From Halobacillus halophilus DSM 2266 (lineage in GTDB: Bacteria; Bacillota; Bacilli; Bacillales; Halobacillaceae), in NCBI RefSeq assembly GCF_000284515.1, contig NC_017668.1, forward strand, positions 2,356,001 through 2,420,000: 64,000 bases of DNA. Reading direction: 5' to 3'. The notes under the pieces are model-generated. The model made no database searches. It saw nothing but the letters and a program-made list of their open reading frames with translations, and had not been told where the DNA came from. This document shows, one piece after another, positions 55,309 through 64,000 of this stretch. The translations under genes were made by a program, and so were the position numbers. How positions within the stretch are numbered: position 1 is the first letter of the stretch; each line of letters begins with the position of its first letter.

Positions 55309-56436
55309 TCATTGTTCTGCTGCCTCTTGAATGATTGCTGTTACAAATTCAGCTATTTTTTCCAGTTCAGCAACCGGAATGCGTTCATTTTTGGTATGAA
55401 TTTCTTCATAGCCTACCGATAAATTGACAGTTGGTACGCCGTAGCCAGCAATAATGTTGGCGTCACTGCCGCCTCCACTTGTCAGAAGCTGGCTTTCCCG
55501 ACCAATTTTAGAAGCAGCTGAGCGGGCGATTTCTACTACCTGGTCGCCTTCCTTCTGTTTGAAGCCTGGATACATGATTTCAACATCCAAATCGACTTCT
55601 CCTCCCATTTCTTCTGCTGTTTCATGAAAGGCTCGCTTCATTTTCTCCACTTGTTCCTGCATCTTTTCAGGAACTAAAGAGCGGGCTTCCGCTAATATTT
55701 CTACGTGGTCGCATACAATATTCGTCTTCTGGCCGCCTTCGAAACGACCAATATTGGCTGTAGTTTCCTCATCAATACGACCAAGAGGCATCCTGGCAAT
55801 TGCTTTCGAGGCGAGAGTAATTGCAGAAACTCCTTTTTCAGGAGCGACGCCTGCATGGGCCGTCTTCCCTTTCACCACGGCATTAATTTTCGCCTGTGTA
55901 GGAGCGGCTACGATGATATTTCCGACTGCCCCATCACTATCGATGGCATAACCATATTTAGCTTTTAAAAGTGAACTGTCCAGTGCCTTCGCTCCTACAA
56001 GTCCACTTTCTTCTCCAACCGTGATAATAAATTGTAAGTCTCCGTGTTCTACACTCTGTTCTTGTAGGGAACGGATCGCTTCTAGAATTGCTGCTACTCC
56101 GGCTTTATCATCCGCTCCAAGTATGGTTGTTCCATCACTTACAACATAACCATCCTTTACGGAAGGATTTACTCCGTTTCCAGGAACCACAGTATCCATG
56201 TGAGAAGTAAAATATATAGGATCTGCTTCTTTTTTAGAACCTTTTAAGTTGCAGATTAAATTGTTTGCTCCGTGACCGGTAATAGACTTGGCATCATCTT
56301 CCAAGACCTCAAGTCCAAGGTCCTGAAATTTTTTCTTGAGAACTTCAGAAATCTCAGCTTCAGCTCCCGTTTCAGAGTCCACCTGGACTAATTCTAAGAA
56401 TTCTTCAAGTACACGTTCTTTATTAATCGTAACCAT
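55309..56436 (-). CDS. yqjE: M20/M42-type peptidase YqjE-like (PepT-like)
   Basis: A 375-residue di-zinc peptidase: TSHMDTVVPGNGVNP and LGADDKAGVAAILEAI carry ligands, FIITVGEESGLVGA the catalytic glutamate, and GGGSDANI the last ligand. It resembles tripeptidase T. ATG at 56436 follows GGAGG; the longer frame to 56505 would begin at the end of yqjD. Last gene of the operon starting at the mutase. Confidence 0.88.
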   Translation of the reverse strand: MVTINKERVLEEFLELVQVDSETGAEAEISEVLKKKFQDLGLEVLEDDAKSITGHGANNLICNLKGSKKEADPIYFTSHMDTVVPGNGVNPSVKDGYVVSDGTTILGADDKAGVAAILEAIRSLQEQSVEHGDLQFIITVGEESGLVGAKALDSSLLKAKYGYAIDSDGAVGNIIVAAPTQAKINAVVKGKTAHAGVAPEKGVSAITLASKAIARMPLGRIDEETTANIGRFEGGQKTNIVCDHVEILAEARSLVPEKMQEQVEKMKRAFHETAEEMGGEVDLDVEIMYPGFKQKEGDQVVEIARSAASKIGRESQLLTSGGGSDANIIAGYGVPTVNLSVGYEEIHTKNERIPVAELEKIAEFVTAIIQEAAEQ

Positions 56437-56505
56437 TTCATTGTCCTCCTTCGTATGTAAACCATATCCTCTTAGTACGTTAGCTGAACTAAGAGGTGGT
56501 GTCAA

Positions 56506-58053
56506 TTAAAGAGGGATGTTCCCATGTTTTTTATAAGGACGGTCTTCATGTTTATTTTTTAACATATCTAGCGCCTTAATTAATGTAATCCTCGTTTCCC
56601 TCGGATCAATCACATCGTCAACCATGCCGAGTCCGGCTGCTACATAAGGATTAGCAAACCTTTCCCGGTATTCATCGATCTTGCTCTTCCGTGTTTCTTC
56701 AGGGTTTTCACTTTCCTTTATATCCTTTGCAAAAATAATATTTGCTGCGCCTTCAGGTCCCATAACCGCTATTTCGGCATTCGGCCATGCATAAACAAGA
56801 TCCGCACCAATAGACTTACTATTTAATGCCACATAAGCTCCTCCATAGGCTTTACGGGTAATCACTGTAAGTTTTGGAACGGTGGCTTCGGAATAAGCAT
56901 ACAAGATCTTCGCTCCATGTCTTATAATGCCACCGTGTTCCTGTTTGATGCCAGGGAAAAAGCCGGTTACATCTTCGAAAGTAATCAATGGAATATTAAA
57001 AGCATCACAAAAACGAATAAAACGGGACGCTTTATCGCTGGAATCAATATCAAGACCGCCGGCCATGTATTTAGGCTGGTTACATACGAGTCCTACTGTT
57101 TTTCCATTTAAGCGAGCAAAGCCTACCACTATATTTTTCGCAAAATCTTTATGGATTTCAAAGAATGACCCTTTATCCACTACTTCATCGATTATGATCC
57201 TTACGTCATAAGGACGCAGCGGATCAAAAGGAATCTTATCCGTTAGGTCAGGTAGATAATCATCTTCTTCCCTTACTTCTGCTTCTGGAGGTTTTTCTTT
57301 GTTATTCTGAGGAAGATAACTGACTAAATCTTTAACTGCATCTAGAGCAGCAGCTTCATCTTCCGTCTTTAAATGAGCATTTCCGCTCAATGTATTATGA
57401 ACCTTAGCCCCGCCAAGATCCTCAGAGGATATTTGTTCACCTGTAACCGTTTCAATTACTTTTGGACCGGTTATGAACATTTGAGAGGTTTTTTCCACCA
57501 TAATGACAAAATCGGTAATGGCAGGTGAGTAAACCGCTCCACCCGCACACGGTCCCATAATTACGGATATTTGAGGAATAACTCCTGAATAAATAGAGTT
57601 GCGGTAAAAAACCTGACCATACCCATCCAGAGAGGAGACTCCTTCTTGAATTCTTGCTCCGCCCGAATCATTTAAGCCAATAAAGGGAGTCCCATTTTTC
57701 ACGGCTAAATCCATTACGGCTGCTATTTTTTTTGCGTGCATCTCACCGAGTGCCCCACCATATACGGTGAAATCCTGAGCAAATAAATAAATATCCCGTC
57801 CGTCTATCTTTCCAAATCCCGTAACTACTCCTTCGCCTGGAGCAGTTTTTCCATCCATTCCAAAAGCATCATGGCGGTGTTCGATAAATGGATTCAATTC
57901 AATAAATGAATCTTCATCAACGAGGTAATCAATCCGCTCTCTCGCTGTCCATTTTCCTTTGTCATGCTGCTTATCTATTCTTTCATCCCCGCCCCCCATC
58001 TGGACCTGACGGCGTTTATCGTAAAGTTCATTAATTTTATCAAAAATATCCAC
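56506..58053 (-). CDS. yqjD: Acyl-CoA carboxyltransferase beta subunit YqjD-like
   Basis: A 515-residue crotonase-fold carboxyltransferase of the propionyl-CoA carboxylase beta / methylmalonyl-CoA decarboxylase alpha type: GGGDERIDKQHDKGKWTARE, FIGLNDSGGARIQEG, GPCAGGAVYSPAITDF, and the second half with TFEDVTGFFPGIKQEHGG. It links propionyl-CoA with methylmalonyl-CoA, next to the mutase and epimerase. No biotin carboxylase subunit is nearby, so the partner lies elsewhere. Confidence 0.93.
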   Translation of the reverse strand: MDIFDKINELYDKRRQVQMGGGDERIDKQHDKGKWTARERIDYLVDEDSFIELNPFIEHRHDAFGMDGKTAPGEGVVTGFGKIDGRDIYLFAQDFTVYGGALGEMHAKKIAAVMDLAVKNGTPFIGLNDSGGARIQEGVSSLDGYGQVFYRNSIYSGVIPQISVIMGPCAGGAVYSPAITDFVIMVEKTSQMFITGPKVIETVTGEQISSEDLGGAKVHNTLSGNAHLKTEDEAAALDAVKDLVSYLPQNNKEKPPEAEVREEDDYLPDLTDKIPFDPLRPYDVRIIIDEVVDKGSFFEIHKDFAKNIVVGFARLNGKTVGLVCNQPKYMAGGLDIDSSDKASRFIRFCDAFNIPLITFEDVTGFFPGIKQEHGGIIRHGAKILYAYSEATVPKLTVITRKAYGGAYVALNSKSIGADLVYAWPNAEIAVMGPEGAANIIFAKDIKESENPEETRKSKIDEYRERFANPYVAAGLGMVDDVIDPRETRITLIKALDMLKNKHEDRPYKKHGNIPL

Positions 58054-58059
58054 AGCTGA

Positions 58060-58872
58060 TCACTCCTCCGACTTTGGTTGACATAGCTCATAAAGCACGC
58101 CGCTGGCGGCTTTTGGATGTAGAAAAGCAATTTGGCTTTCATGAGCTCCTAATTTTGGTTCTTCATGAATCAAAGGTACCCCCTGCTGCTTATATTGTTC
58201 CAGACGAGTATGAATATCATTGACTTCGAGGGCAATGTGGTGTATTCCTTCACCTCTTTTATTCAAAAACGATTGAATTGCCGATTGGTCACTCAGCGGC
58301 TCAAGAAGTTCAATTCTTGTTTCACCAATATTTAAAAAGGCTACCCTTACTTGCTCAGAATCTACTTCTTCAACAGATTCAAGCTCAAGACCGAGAGTAT
58401 GCTGATAAAATGGAAGCGTCATATCAATGCTTTCTACAGCTATGCCGATATGAGCAATCTTCTTAGGTGTCTGTACGGTTTCTTTATGAATCAATTGCTT
58501 AATATATACGGCAATGGCATCGGTAGGGGAGCCGCTGGTAAATATCTTGGTCACCCCTTTAGATTCCAGATACGGAATATCCTCAGCAGGAATGACCCCG
58601 CCTCCTATGACAGGGATGTCAGCTGCTTCTTGCTCTTTTAATGCCTCAACCACCTTAGGAAATAACGACTTATGAGCTCCTGACAGGGAAGATAGACCAA
58701 TAACGTCCACATCTTCTTGTATAGCAGCTCTTGCAATTTGTACTGCAGACTGCCGCAGACCTGTATAAATAACTTCCATACCGTGATCTCTTAACGCCTG
58801 GGCAATAATTAATGCACCCCGGTCATGGCCATCAAGACCAGGTTTTGCTATTAAAACTCGTATAGGCTTCAT
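58060..58872 (-). CDS. Fused methylmalonyl-CoA mutase B12-binding domain and methylmalonyl-CoA epimerase
   Basis: Residues 5-135 (counting from 58881) form a cobalamin-binding domain with the DGHDRG histidine loop (Asp17, His19, Gly22), SLSGAH and IGGGVIP. Residues 140-273 form a VOC epimerase with metal ligands His144, His215 and Glu266 (KIAHIGIAV, GIHHIALEV, LYELCQP). These are normally two proteins, McmA2 and Mce. It lies between the mutase large subunit and the carboxyltransferase. ATG 58872 is preferred over 58881 because of the AAAGG spacing. Confidence 0.9.
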   Translation of the reverse strand: MKPIRVLIAKPGLDGHDRGALIIAQALRDHGMEVIYTGLRQSAVQIARAAIQEDVDVIGLSSLSGAHKSLFPKVVEALKEQEAADIPVIGGGVIPAEDIPYLESKGVTKIFTSGSPTDAIAVYIKQLIHKETVQTPKKIAHIGIAVESIDMTLPFYQHTLGLELESVEEVDSEQVRVAFLNIGETRIELLEPLSDQSAIQSFLNKRGEGIHHIALEVNDIHTRLEQYKQQGVPLIHEEPKLGAHESQIAFLHPKAASGVLYELCQPKSEE

Positions 58873-58887
58873 CACCATCATCCTTTC

Positions 58888-60543
58888 CTACATTCCCGTG
58901 TATTCACCAAATTCATCACGCATTACGTTTGCGATTTCCCCAACCGTCGCATAAGCTTTAACCGCTTCGACAATAAAAGGCATGACATTGTCATTTGAGC
59001 GGGCTGCTTTGCGTAACTCTGCCAAGCAGGTCTCCACATAGGTTTCATCTCGCGTATTTCTAACATGCTGAGTTTTATCGATTTGGGCTTTTTCAAGAGC
59101 TTCATCGACTCTCAATAAATCCTGGTGAATTTCTTCATCTAATTGATATTCATTGAGCCCTACTACAATATCTTCATTGGCCTCCAGTCGTTTCTGAGCA
59201 TCATAAGCAGCTTTATGAATTTCACGCTGCATATAACCTTCCTCAACAGCCTGGACAGCTCCGCCGAGTTTTTTAATTCGATCAATGTATTCGTTAGCTT
59301 CCTTTTCAATCTGATCGGTAAGTGCTTCGACGTAGTAAGAGCCCCCAAGAGGATCGATCGTATCCGCAACCCCGCTCTCATTTGCTATAATCTGCTGGGT
59401 TCTTAGTGCAATTCTTGCTGAATCCTCTGTTGGAAGCGCCAGAGCTTCATCTCTTGAATTCGTGTGCAGACTCTGAGTACCTCCCATAACAGCAGCAAGC
59501 GCTTGCAAAGTAACACGAACAATATTATTGTCCGGCTGCTGGGCAGTCAGAGTACTTCCGCCTGTCTGCGTATGGAACCGCAGTTTCCAGCTTTTAGGGT
59601 TCTCCGCTCCGTAATGCTCTTTCATAATTTTGGCCCACATTCTTCGTGCTGCTCTGAATTTAGCTGCTTCTTCAAAAAATTGATTATGAGCATTGAAGAA
59701 GAATGCCAGCCTCGGTGCAAACTGATCCACTTCCAGGCCTGCTTCAATGGCTGCATCTACATAAGCGATTCCATTAGCAAGTGTAAAGGCAACCTCCTGG
59801 ACTGCTGTAGAACCCGCTTCCCGTATGTGATATCCAGAAATACTGATGGTATTAAACTTGGGCAAATGAGTTTGACAATAAGCAAAAATGTCAGTGATTA
59901 ATCTCATAGAAGGTTTGGGCGGATAGATATATGTTCCTCTTGCGATATATTCTTTTAGAATGTCATTTTGAATAGTACCCGTAAGCTTTTCAGGTTTTAC
60001 CCCTTGTTTTTCCCCAACAGCAATGTACATGGCAAGCAAAATTGAAGCCGGTGCATTAATCGTCATCGATGTGCTGACTTGATCCAATGGAATCTCATGG
60101 AAGAGTTGCTCCATATCGTGAAGAGAATCAATGGCTACACCTACTTTGCCTACTTCTCCCTCTGCCATTGGGTCATCCGAGTCATAGCCTATTTGAGTAG
60201 GAAGATCAAAAGCTACTGACAAACCTGTCTGCCCCTGCTTGAGTAAGTATCGAAAACGTTCATTTGTTTCTTCGGATGAACCAAACCCTGCATATTGACG
60301 CATGGTCCAGTATCGGCTTCGGTACATCGTAGGCTGAATTCCCCTTGTATAAGGGTACTGGCCAGGAAAGCCAATGTCCTCTATGTATTCTTCCTCACTC
60401 TGAGCCGGTTCATATAAACGGTCGATCTCTAATTCAGAACTTGTTATAAATGATGGTTTACGTTCTGGGAATCGTGCCGTTGTTTTCTCGACATCTTTTT
60501 CCCACGCTTCTTTGGAATGATTATATTTAGATGAACGGGTCAT
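58888..60543 (-). CDS. Methylmalonyl-CoA mutase large subunit (catalytic domain only)
   Basis: A 551-residue TIM barrel without a B12 domain: [59 protein letters not shown] and [20 protein letters not shown] are mutase signatures. Cobalamin is bound by the separate fused protein encoded next, so the two form the enzyme interconverting methylmalonyl-CoA and succinyl-CoA. GGAGG precedes ATG. First gene of a four-gene operon. Confidence 0.94.
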   Translation of the reverse strand: MTRSSKYNHSKEAWEKDVEKTTARFPERKPSFITSSELEIDRLYEPAQSEEEYIEDIGFPGQYPYTRGIQPTMYRSRYWTMRQYAGFGSSEETNERFRYLLKQGQTGLSVAFDLPTQIGYDSDDPMAEGEVGKVGVAIDSLHDMEQLFHEIPLDQVSTSMTINAPASILLAMYIAVGEKQGVKPEKLTGTIQNDILKEYIARGTYIYPPKPSMRLITDIFAYCQTHLPKFNTISISGYHIREAGSTAVQEVAFTLANGIAYVDAAIEAGLEVDQFAPRLAFFFNAHNQFFEEAAKFRAARRMWAKIMKEHYGAENPKSWKLRFHTQTGGSTLTAQQPDNNIVRVTLQALAAVMGGTQSLHTNSRDEALALPTEDSARIALRTQQIIANESGVADTIDPLGGSYYVEALTDQIEKEANEYIDRIKKLGGAVQAVEEGYMQREIHKAAYDAQKRLEANEDIVVGLNEYQLDEEIHQDLLRVDEALEKAQIDKTQHVRNTRDETYVETCLAELRKAARSNDNVMPFIVEAVKAYATVGEIANVMRDEFGEYTGM

Positions 60544-60721
60544 ATTAAAATGCCTCCTCTTATCAGTAAGTCCCTCTCTAGCATACCAGAAATGAAGCGC
60601 TTACCTACCTAAAAATTAGTAAAATTCTCATTTATATTGTAATTGATTTCCGGCCCTTGTCCAAATGAATGTTTTTCGATAGAATGTTGGGTAGGATGGA
60701 GCAAGAAGGAGGTTAAAAACC

Positions 60722-60862
60722 TTGGCAGCAAACAACAAGCAGCATCAACCAACGAAAAAGAAGAAATCTAAGCGAGAAAAGCGTACGAAAGCCGTAATCT
60801 ATTTGATGATCCTTTCTATGGTTCTGTCGACTCTCTTAGCTGGTGCTTCATTTTTCTTATAA
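60722..60862 (+). CDS. prli42: Stressosome-associated mini-protein Prli42
   Basis: A 46-residue membrane protein: Lys/Arg-rich N-terminus (KKKKSKREKRTKAVIYL) and a single helix MILSMVLSTLLAGASFFL. The KxxKREKRTxxxxYLMIxxMVLSTLLAG pattern is that of Prli42, which anchors the stressosome RsbR to the membrane in Listeria and relatives. TTG start after GGAGG. Too short for usual gene callers. Confidence 0.88.
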   Translation: MAANNKQHQPTKKKKSKREKRTKAVIYLMILSMVLSTLLAGASFFL

Positions 60863-60880
60863 CGTTTACAGGAAAATATA

Positions 60881-60923
60881 AAAAAACGGCTGGAAGCCTA
60901 ATTAGGCTTCCAGCCGTTTTTTT
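60881..60923. terminator. Bidirectional terminator
   Basis: AAAAACGGCTGGAAGCCTAA pairs with its inverse between prli42 and the convergent yqjB. Confidence 0.92.
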
Positions 60924-61443
60924 ATGTGGCAGGGTTAAGCATTCTGTTCAATCCATCTCTTATCCACGAGTCATAAATGCTTTTCATTTCGTTATTGCTT
61001 TTTACAATAACCACTTCGGATTCTAATGAGACAATATCAAACAGTTTTTCTACATCTTTGTTTTGAAGTCGGATACAGCCAGCCGACACTGACTTACCAA
61101 TTGATTCAGGCCGGTTCGTGCCATGTATCCCATATATTCTTCCATCGGTACCCCGGGCATCAAATCCAATCCAACGAGTCCCGAGGGGGTTTTCTTGCGC
61201 TCCACCGGGAATATTCTTTTTCCGATAGTAAGGGTCTTTAGCTTTAACCTTGACATGAAACTGACCTTCCGGGGTTAATTCGGACGTTTTGCCTATGGCG
61301 GCCGAGGCGTTAAACACCTCATGTCCTTCTTCAAAGACAGAAAGTTCATGTGTTGCTTTGTTAACTATGATCACCGGTTCTTCATTGACTTGCGGCGGGA
61401 GTAATGGGAGGAACATCATCATGACTAACATAGTCAAATGCAT
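60922..61443 (-). CDS. yqjB: L,D-transpeptidase YqjB-like
   Basis: A 173-residue YkuD-domain enzyme with a short N-terminal hydrophobic signal/anchor (MHLTMLVMMMFLPLLPPQV). Catalytic site YGIHGTNRPESIGKSVSAGC and IRLQNKDVE (His and Cys). Unlike the enzyme at 18.6 kb it has no LysM. Position between yqjA and yqjD agrees with B. subtilis. The ATG at 61443 fits AGAGGATGAG better than the one at 61452. The second tnpB element ends 57 bases upstream. Confidence 0.9.
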   Translation of the reverse strand: MHLTMLVMMMFLPLLPPQVNEEPVIIVNKATHELSVFEEGHEVFNASAAIGKTSELTPEGQFHVKVKAKDPYYRKKNIPGGAQENPLGTRWIGFDARGTDGRIYGIHGTNRPESIGKSVSAGCIRLQNKDVEKLFDIVSLESEVVIVKSNNEMKSIYDSWIRDGLNRMLNPAT

Positions 61444-61499
61444 AAGTCTCATCCTCTTTTAGTTCAAGTTTTCCCCTGTTTATGAGGGTTATACATATA

Positions 61500-61582
61500 T
61501 TGAACTACCCCCACTTACTCGCTGACGCTCCTTGAAGTAGGGGGATTCCTAAGAGCACAAACCTAACGGTTCGTTCAAATGA
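61500..61582 (-). ncRNA. Candidate omega-RNA 3' scaffold, copy 2
   Basis: Carries the same ACGAACC-GTTA-GGTTTGT hairpin and CCCCC...AAGTGGGGG stem as copy 1, with compensating change in the second stem. The adjoining guide would begin at 61499 (TATATGTATAACCCTC on the minus strand). Confidence 0.6.
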
Positions 61583-62704
61583 TTAGGCTAGCCCCGTCGC
61601 ACAGACGGTTGGAAGGATCCTTTGAATCTCCTTCAATATATTGAAGCTCGCATTTAGATCGCGGTTGTGGTGGCTGCCACAATTCGGGCAATCCCACGTT
61701 CGAACAGCGAGATTCTTCACCTCACCGTTTTGGTATCCACAATAGGAACACAGTTGCGAACTCGCAAAAATTTTCGATACGGGTATCAATTGTTTTCCGT
61801 ACCATTCTGCTTTGTATTCGAGCATAGTAGTGAACATCGACCAGCTCGCATCACTAATCGATTTGGATAGTTTTCGGTTTTTGAGCAAATTGGAAATTTG
61901 GAGATTTTCTACCCCAATCACATCGTGGTTTTTGATGATTTCGGTAGAAATCTTATGCAGATAATCTTTGCGAGAGTTCGTAATCTTTTCATGGAGTCTG
62001 GCTACTTTAATCCGTTGCTTATGCCAATTCGAAGATCCCTTTTCCCTTCGGGAAATGATACGTTGAGCTTTTGCTAGTTTCTTTTCGGTCTTACGTAGGT
62101 ATCGTGGGTTTTCATAGGTGGTGCCATTCGAGAGAACAGCGAAGTCTTTCAATCCGAGATCAATACCCACAGAGGAGTTGGTTTTAGGAAGTCTCTCGAC
62201 TTTTGTATCAACAAGAATAGAAACAAAATGTTTACCTGAAGGATTCCGCCTAACAGTTGCGCTTAAAATACGCCCTTCTACTTCACGACTCTTAGCAAAC
62301 AGCACCCAGCCTACCTTTGGTAGCTTCACTTTATTACCGACTATTCTGATATTGCCTTTGTTGTATTGAGCGGTATAAGATTGCTTTCTATTCTTTTTAG
62401 ACTTGAACTTCGGTCTATTGTTAAGTTTCTTAAAAAAACGATCGAAAGAATCTGCAAGATTCCTCAACGAATTTTGCAGAGCTGTACTATCGACTTCTTT
62501 TAACCATTGGAAATCTTGTTTGATTTGTGTAAGTTGTTTATTGCATTTTGCATAAGACAAACCTTTACCAGAACGTTTGTAAGCATTGTTCCACTCGGAG
62601 AGGAAATGATTAAACACAAAACGTGAACATCCGATGGATTTAGCAATTAACGTTGTTTGTTCTTTACTAGGATAAATGCGAAATTTATAAGCTTTGTGCG
62701 TCAC
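61583..62704 (-). CDS. tnpB: RNA-guided endonuclease TnpB, copy 2
   Basis: A 373-residue TnpB, same length as copy 1 and very similar, with clusters of changes in the N-terminal third. RuvC residues ([34 protein letters not shown]) and zinc cysteines ([18 protein letters not shown]) are intact. GTG at 62704 is chosen by alignment with the TTG start of copy 1 after GGAGGTGGAAATG; an ATG at 62707 is also possible. Confidence 0.92.
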   Translation of the reverse strand: MTHKAYKFRIYPSKEQTTLIAKSIGCSRFVFNHFLSEWNNAYKRSGKGLSYAKCNKQLTQIKQDFQWLKEVDSTALQNSLRNLADSFDRFFKKLNNRPKFKSKKNRKQSYTAQYNKGNIRIVGNKVKLPKVGWVLFAKSREVEGRILSATVRRNPSGKHFVSILVDTKVERLPKTNSSVGIDLGLKDFAVLSNGTTYENPRYLRKTEKKLAKAQRIISRREKGSSNWHKQRIKVARLHEKITNSRKDYLHKISTEIIKNHDVIGVENLQISNLLKNRKLSKSISDASWSMFTTMLEYKAEWYGKQLIPVSKIFASSQLCSYCGYQNGEVKNLAVRTWDCPNCGSHHNRDLNASFNILKEIQRILPTVCATGLA

Positions 62705-62866
62705 CATTTCCACCTCCACACAGGAACTTACGTTCTCGTTTTAGTATAGCATATAGCCTTAAGAATAGAAAACGAAAACCTTCGCCTGAAGGCGAAGGCA
62801 TTCATCTCCCACTTACCACCGGTCTTCGACACAGTGCTTGAAGAGGGAGGCTTCTGCCGATAAATG

Positions 62867-63817
62867 CTAAAAAGAGCTTTTAAAAATTAAATACTGTTCA
62901 ATTTCATGCAATAAATGAAAGAGACTGGCACGTGCTTCAAATTCTTCTCTCGTTTCGGGAAGCTCGTCCTCACGGAATTCCTCTTTCATATCGTTTAACT
63001 GCTGCAGAAATAGTACAGCCGTATTTCCAGGATGGACAGCCTCGGCTAGTTCGTCAAAGAAATCGGCAATTCTACCACCGTGTTTGGACGGAGGCGTAAT
63101 ACGATTTACCAGGGGTAGCATTCGCTGTAACAAATCAAATTGTTTTGTCCTCATGTGAAAATAATGATAATGGCGATTATGAATCCGTAAAAGATGATTT
63201 TCTACATCTCGAAAAGCGAGTGATGTAGCTTTCTCCAGGATCTCTTCCGTATCAGCCATTTCTTTTCCTGTCCAGGAATCCCTGCCTTCTCTTAAGTAGG
63301 TCGCAATCTCTTTAAGAATTACCCTGAAATTTTCTTCCACTCTTTTCTGATAATCCTCTAATTTATTTTCTAAACTCGGCATATATAAATTTAATAGGAG
63401 GGCCGTACCAATACCTACAATAATTAAAATGATTTCGTTCCAAATAATACTCCATCCAATATCACCGGAGATATACAAATGGAGAATAATAACCGAACTG
63501 GTGACGATCCCCTGTGTTAACTTTAACCTTACAGTCACCGGAATAAATGCAAAAAGCATCAAACCAATAGCAATTGGATTATAGCCAATGAGCAATTCAA
63601 AGAATATGTAGGAAAATCCCATAGCTATCAAGCAGGCAGAAAAGCGGTACCAGGAAGTTAGAAAAGAGCGCTTTCGGGTGATTTGGATACAGAGAATGGT
63701 TAATATTCCGGCTGAAACAAAGTTATCCAACTGAAGCAGCTGTGCAATCCAAATGGCGATTGGCGTGCCAAGCGCTGTTTTTATCGTACGATAGCCGATT
63801 TTCAAATCTTTTTTCAC
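62867..63817 (-). CDS. yqjA: Aromatic acid exporter family protein YqjA-like
   Basis: A 316-residue protein with about five N-terminal helices (ALGTPIAIWIAQLLQLDNFV, AGILTILCIQITRKRS, FSYIFFELLIGYNPIAIGLM) and a helical cytosolic C-terminal half (VENHLLRIHNRHYHYFHM). This is the plan of the YqjA/ArAE (FUSC-related) family. Adjacent to brxB as in B. subtilis. The tnpB element begins eight bases after its stop; the reading frame looks complete. Confidence 0.87.
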   Translation of the reverse strand: MKKDLKIGYRTIKTALGTPIAIWIAQLLQLDNFVSAGILTILCIQITRKRSFLTSWYRFSACLIAMGFSYIFFELLIGYNPIAIGLMLFAFIPVTVRLKLTQGIVTSSVIILHLYISGDIGWSIIWNEIILIIVGIGTALLLNLYMPSLENKLEDYQKRVEENFRVILKEIATYLREGRDSWTGKEMADTEEILEKATSLAFRDVENHLLRIHNRHYHYFHMRTKQFDLLQRMLPLVNRITPPSKHGGRIADFFDELAEAVHPGNTAVLFLQQLNDMKEEFREDELPETREEFEARASLFHLLHEIEQYLIFKSSF

Positions 63818-63841
63818 CTCGATACTTGTAATTTATATCAA

Positions 63842-63873
63842 AAAAGGGACCTTTGTAAGTACAAAGATCCCTT
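63842..63873 (-). terminator. Terminator of brxB
   Basis: AAGGGATCTTTGTAC pairs with its inverse GTACAAAG-TCCCTT and ends in T-residues on the minus strand. Confidence 0.75.
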
Positions 63874-63883
63874 AAACGTATGA

Positions 63884-64000
63884 TTATACTTCTTCACAAT
63901 ACTCATCAAAGCTGCGTTGAAGCTTACCGATGACTTCCATTGGTTCAAAACCTTCGATATCATGACGTTCGACCATTGTCTGGATTTTTCCATCTTTTAA
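63884..64000 (-). CDS. brxB: Bacilliredoxin BrxB-like, C-terminal fragment
   Basis: The last 38 codons of a gene that enters from the right edge: [34 protein letters not shown]. The (V/I)ERHxIEGFE...L...FDEYC ending is that of the YphP/YqiW bacilliredoxins, which remove bacillithiol from proteins. Location next to yqjA points to YqiW (BrxB) rather than BrxA. The active-site CxC part is outside the window. Confidence 0.8.
   Translation of the reverse strand, partial: LKDGKIQTMVERHDIEGFEPMEVIGKLQRSFDEYCEEV

Larger units (their letters stand above)
61500..62859 (-). mobile_element. IS605-group tnpB-only element, copy 2
   Basis: Read on the minus strand, the left end CGGCAGAAGCCTCCCTCTTC follows TTTAT (complement of 62860-62864), and the right end is AAGTGGGGGTAGTTCAA at 61500. 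It is oriented opposite to copy 1. It was inserted eight bases after the yqjA stop codon, between yqjA and yqjB. No tnpA. Confidence 0.88.

Noticed and set aside
1-64000. CRISPR arrays, prophage, tRNA and rRNA genes
   Set aside because: Looked for regularly spaced short repeats, phage structural genes, and tRNA/rRNA signatures while reading; none was found by eye.

Overview
The window looks like chromosome of an endospore-forming, moderately halophilic member of the Bacillaceae, most like Halobacillus and relatives. The signs are: low-GC Firmicute-style Shine-Dalgarno sites with frequent TTG and GTG starts; many U-tailed terminators; SAM, TPP and Mn2+ riboswitches; spore genes (sspP, ypzI-like, a decayed sqhC); a stand-alone ectoine hydroxylase (ectD); and a right half whose gene order follows the Bacillus subtilis yqj/yqk region (brxB-yqjA-yqjB, yqjD, yqjE, dinB, rnz, namA, yqjN, yqjP, yqjQ, yqkB, yqkE). 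The genus is an inference.

Left part (1-16 kb): a cut-off FAD oxidoreductase, a GNAT acetyltransferase, a LutR-type regulator beside the remains of a lactate permease, a tandem DUF2294 protein, a YjzC protein, an SDR enzyme, and a SAM-riboswitch-controlled metN-metP-metQ methionine importer. Then come an iron-containing alcohol dehydrogenase, a frameshifted EamA transporter, a nitronate monooxygenase, a wall-anchored double-Excalibur protein, several small proteins and a FusB-type EF-G-binding protein.

Middle part (16-36 kb): a thioredoxin-reductase-like flavoprotein, a large palindromic intergenic repeat (copy B), a LysM L,D-transpeptidase, an RNase H-like protein, a frameshifted TspO-like membrane protein, a luciferase-like monooxygenase, ectD, an ABC-F ATPase, a tandem GNAT, a CtaG-like/DUF2243 membrane pair, and an sqhC pseudogene that breaks off at repeat copy C. 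These are followed by a DUF2515 gene, the TPP-riboswitch operon tenI-thiO-thiS-thiG-thiF, and a CaCA-family cation exchanger behind a yybP-ykoY (Mn2+) riboswitch.

Right part (36-64 kb): yqkE/yqkB, yqjQ/yqjP with a FadR-like palindrome, an AbgT transporter, yqjN, a GDPD-glycosyltransferase-namA run, rnz and an aldehyde dehydrogenase. Two closely similar tnpB-only IS605-group elements flank the region at 48.6-49.9 and 61.5-62.9 kb. Between them lie LysE and APC transporters, repeat copy D, sspP/ypzI, dinB, and a propionate/methylmalonyl-CoA operon (mutase large subunit, a fused B12-domain/epimerase, carboxyltransferase, peptidase). prli42, yqjB, yqjA and the end of brxB close the window.

Most notable: a family of palindromic repeats with conserved ends (four copies, one at the breakpoint of sqhC); two tnpB elements with recognisable ends, a shared candidate omega-RNA and TTYAT flanks; the McmA2-epimerase fusion; the Mn2+ riboswitch ahead of a CaCA exchanger; and three one-base frameshifts in A/T-rich sequence. 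No tRNA, rRNA, CRISPR array or prophage was recognised.
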